This document shows, in pieces, positions 45,596 through 53,318 of a stretch of 64,000 bases of DNA. Origin of the DNA: JAQGMV01 sp963828715 (GTDB taxonomy: Bacteria > Pseudomonadota > Gammaproteobacteria > Burkholderiales > SG8-41); the NCBI GenBank assembly GCA_963828715.1, contig CAWHFX010000007.1, forward strand, positions 198,952-262,951, written 5' to 3'. The position numbers and the translations under genes are program-made. A model generated the notes under the pieces. It saw only the letters and a list, made by a program, of their open reading frames with translations. It made no database searches and was not told the DNA's origin. Every line of letters begins with the position of its first letter. The stretch's first letter is position 1.

Positions 45596-46788
45596 AGCGT
45601 CCGCCTGAATATGAGCGATTCTCCGAGGAAGCAGGCGTACTGAACGATCTCGGCGTTCTTCACCTGCCGTTCACCGCATTCGCCGCGCGTCTGCCTCACA
45701 GCTTCGATCAGCAGATTCCAGCCGGAGAGATGGCCTTCCGAAAGCAGGCCGCCCGACGTATTCACGGGGAGCTCTCCACCCAGTTCGATGCGCCCGTTCT
45801 TCACGAACTCGCGCGCTTCGCCCGGACCGCAGAAGCCGAAGCGTTCCAGCGCGAACAGGACGAGCGGAGAAAACGCATCGTACGTGATGAGCGCATCGAC
45901 ATCCTTCGGCGTGATGCCGGCCATGCGGAAGGCGTACAGGTCCTCCGGCGTCGGCTTGTATTTGAAGACCTTCTGCTGCGCGACGCCGAGCCCCGGCAAC
46001 GTGAGGTTGTGATACTCCGGACCGGCATGCACGCCCTGCATCCCCGAGATGTAGACCGGCGGCTTCCTGCAATCCCGCGCGCGCTCGGCCGACGTGATGA
46101 TGATGCAGGAGCCGCCGTCGTTGATCTGACAGCAATCGAGCAATCGCAGCGGCTCGACGATCCACGGCGCCTTGCGATAGTCGTCGAGCGTCATCGGATC
46201 GGTGCGCACCGCGATCGGGTTCAATCGTGCGTGCTTTCGGAATGCCACGCAGATCGGCCCCAGATCGTCGTTGCTGCCGCCATACATGTGAAAGTAACGC
46301 TGGGCCGCGATCGCAGCGCCGAACGCGGGCCGCAGCGCGCCGTACGCGGGACTCTCTCCGTGCGGTCCGAGTCCCTGGCGCCACATCTCGGTGTCCGTCG
46401 GCGCGCCGAACGCCTTGCCCCGTTTGCCATTCACGACCGCCACGGCCTTGCACATGCCCATCGCCACCGCCATCGCTGCAAATTGAAGCGTGGGTGATAT
46501 GAAGCGACCATGGCTCCAGCCCTGGTGTGCGTAGCGCACGTTGAGCCCCGTCGCTTCGAGGAAGCGGTCGTAATCGGAACCGAACGAAAGCGTGATCAGT
46601 CCATCCACGTCTTCGCGTTTCAGCCCGGCGTCGTCGAGCGCGAGCTTGAACGCGTCGATCGCGAGCGACAGCGCGGTGCGGTCCGGAAACTTGCCGAGCG
46701 TGAGCCCGACGCCGGCAACGGCCGTCTTGTTGCGAAACGCGCGCGTAGCCTCGTTGAGCCCGCCTGCGTCGTGCGTTTGTGTATCCAT
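45592..46788 (-). CDS. Thiolase-like (SCP-x/Ltp2 type) protein lacking nucleophile Cys
   Basis: A 398-residue thiolase-superfamily protein: KTAVAGVGLTLGKFPDRTAL, LALDDAGLKREDVDGLIT, and the C-terminal VNTSGGLLSEGHLSGWNLLI signature of the lipid-transfer-type group. The place where thiolases carry the nucleophilic Cys reads SHGRFISPTLQFAAMAVAMG, with no Cys. Paired with DUF35 it may therefore be a retro-aldolase rather than a true thiolase, like Ltp2 in steroid side-chain breakdown. That inference rests on motif reading only. First enzyme gene after Bug receptor 4 (32 bp). Confidence 0.85.
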   Translation of the reverse strand: MDTQTHDAGGLNEATRAFRNKTAVAGVGLTLGKFPDRTALSLAIDAFKLALDDAGLKREDVDGLITLSFGSDYDRFLEATGLNVRYAHQGWSHGRFISPTLQFAAMAVAMGMCKAVAVVNGKRGKAFGAPTDTEMWRQGLGPHGESPAYGALRPAFGAAIAAQRYFHMYGGSNDDLGPICVAFRKHARLNPIAVRTDPMTLDDYRKAPWIVEPLRLLDCCQINDGGSCIIITSAERARDCRKPPVYISGMQGVHAGPEYHNLTLPGLGVAQQKVFKYKPTPEDLYAFRMAGITPKDVDALITYDAFSPLVLFALERFGFCGPGEAREFVKNGRIELGGELPVNTSGGLLSEGHLSGWNLLIEAVRQTRGECGERQVKNAEIVQYACFLGESLIFRRTL

Positions 46789-46820
46789 TATCGAGTCGTC
46801 CCGCTCATGTCATCTCGCTC

Positions 46821-47774
46821 TTAGTGAATGGGTTTGATGCCCGCCTTCGCGACGAGCTTCTTGTATTTGGCAAACTCCGCCTTGCGCACGGCCGCGAATT
46901 CCTCGGGAGTGCTGCCGACCGGATCCGCGCCCGATGCAAGCAAACGCGCCTGCACGTCGGGCAACCGCATGATCTTCGCTATCTCGCCGCTCAGCGTATC
47001 GATGATCGCGCGCGGGGTGCGGGCCGGCGCGAGAATGCCCTGCCACCCGGTGAGCTCGTAGCCCGGCACGAACTCGGCCATCGCCGGCAGATCGGGCATG
47101 ACCTGAGAGCGTTGCGCGCTCGTTACCGCCAGCGCACGCACGCGACCGTTCTTAAGCATCGACATCGCGCTGCTCATGACCGAGAACGCCATGTCCACGC
47201 GTCCCGCTTCGAGATCGGGTATCGCAAGCCCGCCGCTCTTGTAACTGACGTGGAGGATGTCGACGCCCGCCATCGCTTTGAAGAGCTCCCCCGCCATGTG
47301 CAACGAGCTCGCATACCCGGCGGCATACGTGAGCTCGCCCGGTTTCGATTTCGCGAGCGCAATCAATTCCGGCACGGACTGGACGGGTACTTTTCGATTG
47401 ACCACGAGCACGTTGGGCACGGAGACGACGAGCGATACGGGTACGAGATCTCGCTCGGGATCGTACGTAAGCTTGCTGTTCAGCGCGGGATTGACGACGT
47501 GCCCCAGCGCAACCTGCAGGATGGTGTAACCGTCCGGCACCGAACGGGCCGTCATCTCCTCGGCCACGACGCCACCGCCACCGCCACGATTGTCGACCAC
47601 GAACGGACGTCCGAGCGCCTCCCCGAGCTTCGTTCCGACGAGACGTGCGACCATGTCTGCATGGCCGCCCGCCGGAACACTCACAAGCAGGCGCACCGGC
47701 TTGGACGGATAGGTGTCCGGACGTGCAAACCCTGACCAGGCGAGGAGCACGAGCAGCAATAGGGCGCGATGAAT
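46821..47774 (-). CDS. Bug-family tripartite tricarboxylate transporter receptor 4
   Basis: A binding protein of about 317 residues: hydrophobic signal (HRALLLLVLLAWSGFA), then DTYPSKPVRLLVSVPAGGHA, VVDNRGGGGGVVAEEMTA, SVPDGYTILQVA, VPVQSVPELIALAKSKPGEL and ILHVSYKSGGLAIPDLEAG. No ATG lies at a sensible place. An ATT at 47774 has GAGGAGG five bases upstream and gives an ideal signal peptide; a GTG at 47807 would add an acidic 11-residue stretch. It is the first gene of the minus-strand catabolic string, divergent from the LysR gene. The 192-bp spacer holds both promoters. Confidence 0.82.
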   Translation of the reverse strand: MHRALLLLVLLAWSGFARPDTYPSKPVRLLVSVPAGGHADMVARLVGTKLGEALGRPFVVDNRGGGGGVVAEEMTARSVPDGYTILQVALGHVVNPALNSKLTYDPERDLVPVSLVVSVPNVLVVNRKVPVQSVPELIALAKSKPGELTYAAGYASSLHMAGELFKAMAGVDILHVSYKSGGLAIPDLEAGRVDMAFSVMSSAMSMLKNGRVRALAVTSAQRSQVMPDLPAMAEFVPGYELTGWQGILAPARTPRAIIDTLSGEIAKIMRLPDVQARLLASGADPVGSTPEEFAAVRKAEFAKYKKLVAKAGIKPIH

Positions 47775-47972
47775 CAGATCCTCCTCGGGGCTCTTGACTC
47801 CGTTCACAGTCGGGACGGCACCTGTTGCCTCGTCACTGCGAACGGATCGATACCGCTCACGCTGAGTAACACTGTGTCTCGAGGCACAGCTGTCAGCCTG
47901 TGCGGCGACAAAGCGACAGGCGAATTCTAGAGAGGTCCGCATCTCCACGGCGTGTGCTGCTAGACTAGCTGT

Positions 47973-47989
47973 TATTCCAGAGAGGAATA
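47973..47989. promoter_or_regulatory. Candidate LysR operator (T-N11-A inverted repeat)
   Basis: TATTCC (47973-47978) and GGAATA (47984-47989) form a perfect 6-bp inverted repeat around AGAGA, ending 10 bp before the LysR ATG; the outer T and A are 11 bases apart if the inner TTCC/GGAA bases are counted. The form fits LysR-type operators. Its position against the regulator's start suggests autorepression and possibly control of the divergent catabolic string. Confidence 0.55.
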
Positions 47990-47999
47990 GCGCCGCGCG

Positions 48000-48890
48000 A
48001 TGGACCTCAAGCAACTCGAGTACTTTGTCGGCGTCGCCAACGCCGGCAGCTTCACGCGCGCGTCGATGAAGCTCGCGGTCGATCAACCCGCTCTGAGCAA
48101 ACAGATCCGGCGGCTCGAAGTGGAGCTCAAGCTTGTCCTGTTCAGACGTAACGGGCGCGGAATTGCGCTTACCGAAGCCGGCGAGACATTGCTTGCGCAT
48201 GCGACCCGGATTCTCGGAGAAGTCGAGCAGACACGGCGCGCCCTCGATGCGGTGCGCGGCGAGACGCTGGGGAAGCTCGCGATCGCGATGCCCGCCGTCG
48301 CCAAGAAGGTACTCACGACCGACTTCATCAACGCGTTTCGCACGCGCTTCCCGCGCGCGTCGCTGGAGATCATCGAAGGCAAGAGCCGCCTCATTCAGGA
48401 CTGGCTGCTCGATGGCCGTATCGACATCGGACTCGTGCATGGCTCGTCGCTGCGGCCCGGCATCGAAATCGTGCGACATACGAACCACGAGCTTTATCTG
48501 GTGTCGCCACGTCAGACCGGACTCTTTCGTCCCGGTGCAACCGTTCCGTTCACTCGACTTCAGGAACTGCCGTTGATTCTCCCGGCGGCGCCGCACTCGA
48601 TTCGCGTTCTGCTGGACAGCCAGGCCGCGAAAGCCGGCATTGCCCTGAACGTCGTTCTGCAGGTCGATGGCGCTCAGTTCATTCTCGATCTCGTCCAGCA
48701 AGGTCACGGCTACACCGTGCTCCCCGCGTTCTCGGTGACGATGCGCAACATGTCGGACGCCCTGCAACAGAACGAGATCGTTCAGCCGCGTCTCACGCGT
48801 GCGCTGAGCGTCGCCATCTCGGCGCAGCGACCCGTGACGCGTGTGGCGCGGGAATCGATCGAGCTCCTGGAACAGTATCTCGTCGCGTGA
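48000..48890 (+). CDS. LysR-type transcriptional regulator
   Basis: A 296-residue regulator. The winged helix-turn-helix is at 1-60 (MDLKQLEYFVGVANAGSFTR, LAVDQPALSKQIRRLEVEL), then a linker helix and the effector-binding domain (about 90-290). It is divergent from the Bug4-thiolase-DUF35-CoA-transferase-PrpD string, the classic place for a LysR activator of a catabolic operon. The effector is presumably the pathway substrate or its CoA ester. Confidence 0.93.
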   Translation: MDLKQLEYFVGVANAGSFTRASMKLAVDQPALSKQIRRLEVELKLVLFRRNGRGIALTEAGETLLAHATRILGEVEQTRRALDAVRGETLGKLAIAMPAVAKKVLTTDFINAFRTRFPRASLEIIEGKSRLIQDWLLDGRIDIGLVHGSSLRPGIEIVRHTNHELYLVSPRQTGLFRPGATVPFTRLQELPLILPAAPHSIRVLLDSQAAKAGIALNVVLQVDGAQFILDLVQQGHGYTVLPAFSVTMRNMSDALQQNEIVQPRLTRALSVAISAQRPVTRVARESIELLEQYLVA

Positions 48891-48993
48891 TGCGTCAGCG
48901 CGCGGGCCGCCCGCGCCCTGACGTCAGAATCACTGGACAGATTGAATCGCTTTTCCCGCTATCCTCTGCCGTGTCTGTGCGCTCGAAGGTTTC

Positions 48994-50046
48994 ATGATGC
49001 TTATCCTCTCCAATCAGGACGTCGAGGCGCTGCTTCCGATGTCCGACTGTATCGACGTCCTCGACCAATCCTATCGGGAGCTCGCGCAGGAACGCGCGGT
49101 CAATGCGCTGCGCAGCGACGCACTCAGCACCACTTCACGGCCGGACGCGGTGTATTCGCTGAAGCTCATGGGCGGCGTCATACCGAGCCTCGCTGTAGGC
49201 GCGCTCAGACTCAACTCGGACATCATTTCGTTCGGCGAGCATCGCCAGGTGAAACTGCCGCTTGCACCGGGCGGGCGCTACACCGGTCTCGTCCTGCTGT
49301 TCAGTTCTGAAACCGGCGAGCCGCTCGCGATCTTTCCCGACGGCGTTTTGCAGCGCATGCGAGTGGGTGCCGCGTCGGCGCTGGGCGTGAAGTATCTCGC
49401 ACGGCCCGATGCGACGACACTCGGGCTGATCGGCGCCGGCTGGCAGGCGGGCGCGCAGGTGATGGCTGCGGCATCGGTTCGCAAGATCGAGCTCGTTCGA
49501 TGTTATAGCCCGACGCGCGAGAAACGTGATGCGTTCTGTGCCGAGATGACGGAGAAGACCGGCATCACGGTGCGTTCGGTCACGACTGCGGAAGAAGCGG
49601 TGCGTGGCGCCGACATCGTCCTCTGCGCCACGAACGCGACGGCGCACGTCTTCATGGGACGCTGGCTCGAGCCCGGCATGCACGTCGGCAGTATTCGCGG
49701 CCCGGAGCTCGAGCCGGAGACCGTCCGGCGCGCGGACCTGGTGGCGATACATGACAGAGCCGCACGCGCGATGATCACGAAGACGCGTGGCGTCGTCATG
49801 CCCGCGACGCGGCACGCCATCGCGGGTGTGGACGATCTCACAGCAGCCGCACCGACGCTGGGCGAGCTCGCTGCCGGAATGGCGCCGGGACGAACCTCCG
49901 CGAATCAGACGAGCTGCTTTCTGAATCTCACCGGCATCGGTCTGCAGTTTGCCGCGGCGGGCGCAGCGCTCTATCGCAAGGCGCGCGAAGCCGGCCGTGG
50001 ACGCGAGCTTCCCACGGAGTGGTTCACTGAAGACGTGGTGCCATGA
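48994..50046 (+). CDS. Ornithine cyclodeaminase/mu-crystallin family protein
   Basis: A 350-residue NAD(P)-binding protein: MLILSNQDVEALLPMSDCID, then KLMGGVIPSLAVGALRLNSD, the Rossmann motif LGLIGAGWQAGAQVMAA near residue 145, IVLCATNATAHVF, and the family C-terminal NQTSCFLNLTGIGLQFAAAG. Members act as ornithine cyclodeaminase, alanine dehydrogenase or ketimine reductase; the sequence alone does not decide. It follows the LysR gene in the same direction at 103 bp. Confidence 0.87.
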   Translation: MMLILSNQDVEALLPMSDCIDVLDQSYRELAQERAVNALRSDALSTTSRPDAVYSLKLMGGVIPSLAVGALRLNSDIISFGEHRQVKLPLAPGGRYTGLVLLFSSETGEPLAIFPDGVLQRMRVGAASALGVKYLARPDATTLGLIGAGWQAGAQVMAAASVRKIELVRCYSPTREKRDAFCAEMTEKTGITVRSVTTAEEAVRGADIVLCATNATAHVFMGRWLEPGMHVGSIRGPELEPETVRRADLVAIHDRAARAMITKTRGVVMPATRHAIAGVDDLTAAAPTLGELAAGMAPGRTSANQTSCFLNLTGIGLQFAAAGAALYRKAREAGRGRELPTEWFTEDVVP

Positions 50047-50156
50047 GTGGTTGCGCAGGCGCTGGCCACGCTCTTGCGACCGCTCGTCTCGACGTCATAC
50101 ACTCATCGGACGCAAACGCGTCGAAGTGACCGCAGGGAAAGCAAGGGAGGAGTCGG

Positions 50157-51824
50157 ATGAAAAGAATCGCAGCCGCAGTTTTGTGCGCATGGTCTGGTTT
50201 CGCTTCGGCACAGACATCCGAGGAGTTTCTTAACGACAAGAACACGGAAAACGTGCTCACGTTCGGCATGGGATACGGCATTCCCATGTACAGCCCGCTG
50301 CAGCAGATCAACAAGGGCAACGTGAAGCGACTCGTCCCGCTCTGGTCCACCAACACGATGAACGACTCGGGCGAGCTCTCGCATCCGGCGATCTATAACG
50401 GCGTGATGTACATCGTCAATGGCACGCAGACGATGGCGCTCGACGTTGCGACCGGCCGGCAGATCTGGCGCACGCCGGTCGAGTACGACCGAGCCGTTTT
50501 ACGAATCTCGAATGCCGGCGCGATCATGCGCGGCGCACCCGTGCTCTACAACGGCAAGCTCTATCGCACCACGATCGACGCATACGTCGTCGCGCTCGAC
50601 ATGAAGACCGGCAAACAGGTCTGGAAGTCCAGGTTCGCCGACTTCAAGGAAGGCTACAAGGGTGTCAACGCACCGCTGCTCGCGAATGGCGTGCTGATCA
50701 CCGGCACGACCGGCGGCGAGCACGCGACGCGCGGCTTCCTCGTCGGCTGGGACCCGGAAACCGGCAAAGAGCTGTGGCGTCGCCATACCATCCCGGCGCC
50801 CGGAGAGCCCGGCAGCGAAACCTGGCCGAAAACGCCCGACGCGCAACCGGACGCCTGGAAGACCGGCGGCGGCTCGACCTGGCAGATGGGCTCGTACGAT
50901 CCGCAGCTCGATCTCGTCTATTGGGGTGTCGGCAACGCCGGACCCTATGATGCCAAATACCGCGGGGAAGGCGATGCGCTGTACACGAACAGCGTGCTCG
51001 CAATGCGGCCGAAAACGGGTGAGCTCGTGTGGTACTACCAGTTCACGCCGAACGACGTGTATGACGCCGACGGAACCAATGAGAACGTGATCGCCGACCT
51101 GCGCGTGAACGGCCAGATGCGCAAGGTCATCATGAACGGCAACAAGAACGGATTCTTCTACGTCATCGATCGAACCAACGGGCAACTCATCGCCGCGCAT
51201 CCCCTGACACGCGTCACGTGGGCAACGCACGTCGATCTGAAGACGGGCCGGCCGGTTCTGACCGACGTCTATGCGCGTCTCAAAGCGGGCGAGGAAGTCT
51301 CGTTCTATCCATCACGCGGCACCAACGCGACGCTGTTCTCCTACAACCCGCGCACGGGCCTCGTCTATTTCAATTCGTGGGATCTGCCGCGCATTCAGAA
51401 ATTCGTGCCGTATCAATTCAAGCAATTGGGCGAACCGGACACCGCGGTCGAAGCCAAGAATCCTGATCCGGGACCCGAGGATGTCGTGGGGTACCACTCG
51501 GCGATGAACCCGCTGACGGGCGAGTTCAAATGGAAGATCCCGATCAAGGGCACTCCGAACTCGGCGAGCGTGCTCGGAACGGGCGGCGGGCTGCTGTTCA
51601 CCGGGAAGCCGACCGGCGAGTTCATGGCGCTCGACGAGGACACCGGCCAGGTCTTGTGGCAGTTCAAAACTGGCTCGAGCATCAACGCGCCGGCGATCAC
51701 GTACACCTACAAAGGCAAACAGTACGTCACCATCGCGTCCGGAATGGGCGGCAGCGTGATCCGTCGTTACATCGGCGACAAGGTCCCGACCGGCAGTTCA
51801 GTGTGGACGTTCGCGCTTCAGTAG
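50157..51824 (+). CDS. PQQ-dependent alcohol dehydrogenase, predicted lanthanide type
   Basis: A 555-residue periplasmic quinoprotein with a signal peptide ending GFASAQ. The eight-bladed propeller shows repeated W motifs (TGRQIWRTP, TGKQVWKSRF, TGKELWRRH, TGELVWYYQF, TGQVLWQFKT). Metal and catalytic residues align by motif: Glu188 (GGEHATRG), Asn260 (GVGNAGPYD), Asp303 and Asp305 in VYDADGTNE. The second Asp is the lanthanide-ligand signature of XoxF-type enzymes. No vicinal Cys pair exists; the mature protein has no Cys. AGGGAGGAG precedes the ATG. A cytochrome c gene follows at 11 bp. Confidence 0.9.
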   Translation: MKRIAAAVLCAWSGFASAQTSEEFLNDKNTENVLTFGMGYGIPMYSPLQQINKGNVKRLVPLWSTNTMNDSGELSHPAIYNGVMYIVNGTQTMALDVATGRQIWRTPVEYDRAVLRISNAGAIMRGAPVLYNGKLYRTTIDAYVVALDMKTGKQVWKSRFADFKEGYKGVNAPLLANGVLITGTTGGEHATRGFLVGWDPETGKELWRRHTIPAPGEPGSETWPKTPDAQPDAWKTGGGSTWQMGSYDPQLDLVYWGVGNAGPYDAKYRGEGDALYTNSVLAMRPKTGELVWYYQFTPNDVYDADGTNENVIADLRVNGQMRKVIMNGNKNGFFYVIDRTNGQLIAAHPLTRVTWATHVDLKTGRPVLTDVYARLKAGEEVSFYPSRGTNATLFSYNPRTGLVYFNSWDLPRIQKFVPYQFKQLGEPDTAVEAKNPDPGPEDVVGYHSAMNPLTGEFKWKIPIKGTPNSASVLGTGGGLLFTGKPTGEFMALDEDTGQVLWQFKTGSSINAPAITYTYKGKQYVTIASGMGGSVIRRYIGDKVPTGSSVWTFALQ

Positions 51825-51835
51825 GCTTAAGTCGC

Positions 51836-52198
51836 GTGCTTCCGAAACGCAAACACAGCCGGGCGTTCAGGGGCGGGACTGCGGTTCTCGCAGCCGCCGT
51901 GTTACCGCTCCTGCTCGGGAACCCGCTCGCGCTCGCGCAGAACGCGTCGTTTCCGCCCGATCAGGTCAAGCGTGGTGCGGCACTGTACGCCACCAACTGC
52001 GAGTCGTGTCACGGCGTAAAGATGGTGGGACCCGAGTGGGCAATCGATCTGCAGAAATTTCCGAAAGACCAGCAGGCCCGCTTCATAGACTCGGTCACGA
52101 ACGGCGTCCGAAATATGCCGCCCTGGGGCGACGTGCTCAAACGTGATGACATCGAAGCGCTGTGGGCCTACGTGGTAACGGGCGACAAGAGAGAGTGA
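51836..52198 (+). CDS. Class I cytochrome c, partner of the PQQ dehydrogenase
   Basis: A 120-residue exported monohaem cytochrome. A GTG at 51836 opens a basic n-region and hydrophobic signal (GGTAVLAAAVLPLLLGNPLA, cleavage after ALAQ); the haem motif is CESCH and the axial Met is in GVRNMPPWGDVLKRDD. It begins 11 bp after the dehydrogenase stop and would accept its electrons. The upstream open reading in this frame overlaps the dehydrogenase and is not used. Confidence 0.9.
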   Translation: MLPKRKHSRAFRGGTAVLAAAVLPLLLGNPLALAQNASFPPDQVKRGAALYATNCESCHGVKMVGPEWAIDLQKFPKDQQARFIDSVTNGVRNMPPWGDVLKRDDIEALWAYVVTGDKRE

Positions 52199-52203
52199 GC
52201 TGA

Positions 52204-53076
52204 TCAGCCCGCGAACGCCAGCCCGAGAACGCCCGCCACCATGAGCGCGGTTCCGGCGAGTCGCGCGCGCGTGTGCCCTTCCTGCAAGAGTTTCGCGCCG
52301 AAGTACGCGCCGACCAGCATCGACAGCTCACGCGCGGGCGCAACGTAGCTTACCGGCGCGAGGCGCATCGCAAAAAGCGACAGAATGTACGAGAGCGGCA
52401 TCAGCGCGCCTACGGCCGCCGCGTATTTCCAGTTCTTCCGCCACTCCTCGCGCAGCGGCTCCGGCTTCGACACGATCGCGGGCGTAAGGAAAGCAAGCCG
52501 CACGACGTTGCCGAAGTAATCGATCATCACCGGCGAGACGAGCAGCACCTTAACTGCATACGCATCGTTGACGGTATACGAAGCGATACAGATCCCGGTG
52601 AGAGCGCCGTAAGTCAGGCCCTTCGCCGCACGCCGCGAGTGTCGGTAGAGCGCCGGTGACCATGCGCCAGCGATGAGGACGATCCCGACGACGATGAGCA
52701 CGATCCCGATCGCACCGACGAGCGTCGGCCGCTCTCCGAGCAGAAGCATCGCGCCAATACTCGAGATAAGAGGGCCCGTGCCGCGCGCGATGGGATACAC
52801 CACGGACAGGTCACCCACGTTGTAGCCGCGATTGAGCGTCACGGCGTAGAGAAGATGAAGGATGCCACTCGAAAAGATCAGCGCGTACGCGAGCGGTCCG
52901 TAGTCGAGCGGCTCGATCAGCACGAGCACGACGATGACCGGCGCGTAAAGGAGCGCCGATGCGAGCGAGAACAGCCACACGAAAGCGGCGCCACCCTCGG
53001 CGCGCTTCACGAGCAGGTTCCAGTAGGCGTGGATGAACGCGGCTGCGACGACGAAAGCGAGAGCGGTGGTCGACAT
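52204..53076 (-). CDS. EamA/DMT-family transporter
   Basis: A 290-residue membrane protein with about ten transmembrane helices in two EamA halves (first FVVAAAFIHAYWNLLVKRA to GIVLIVVGIVLIAGAW; second from LTYGALTGICIASYTVNDAY to GTALMVAGVLGLAFAG). VVYPIARGTGPLISSIGAML and YVAPARELSMLVGAYFG are the paired family motifs. It would export or import a small metabolite; direction and substrate are unknown. It is convergent with the cytochrome gene, only 5 bp apart. The 242-bp spacer to the next gene holds nothing recognisable. Confidence 0.88.
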   Translation of the reverse strand: MSTTALAFVVAAAFIHAYWNLLVKRAEGGAAFVWLFSLASALLYAPVIVVLVLIEPLDYGPLAYALIFSSGILHLLYAVTLNRGYNVGDLSVVYPIARGTGPLISSIGAMLLLGERPTLVGAIGIVLIVVGIVLIAGAWSPALYRHSRRAAKGLTYGALTGICIASYTVNDAYAVKVLLVSPVMIDYFGNVVRLAFLTPAIVSKPEPLREEWRKNWKYAAAVGALMPLSYILSLFAMRLAPVSYVAPARELSMLVGAYFGAKLLQEGHTRARLAGTALMVAGVLGLAFAG

Positions 53077-53318
53077 CCGATGGCTCCGGAGACGAGTTGA
53101 CGGCTCAACGTCGCCGCCTCTGGGATTTTTGCCCTCGGGTGCAGGCCGGTTCCTCGCCGGCTTTCTGTGACGCTCGGACCAGACGCAGCCGGGACGCTGC
53201 CGGAACCCTAGTCACCACTCAGTTGATCGAGACAGGTTACTACAGGTGCACCCGAAAGGCGCGTCCGAAGGAGCGGGTGTTTCTCGGCGTGCTCTGAAGT
53301 GAAATGGTGTCGCGGGGG

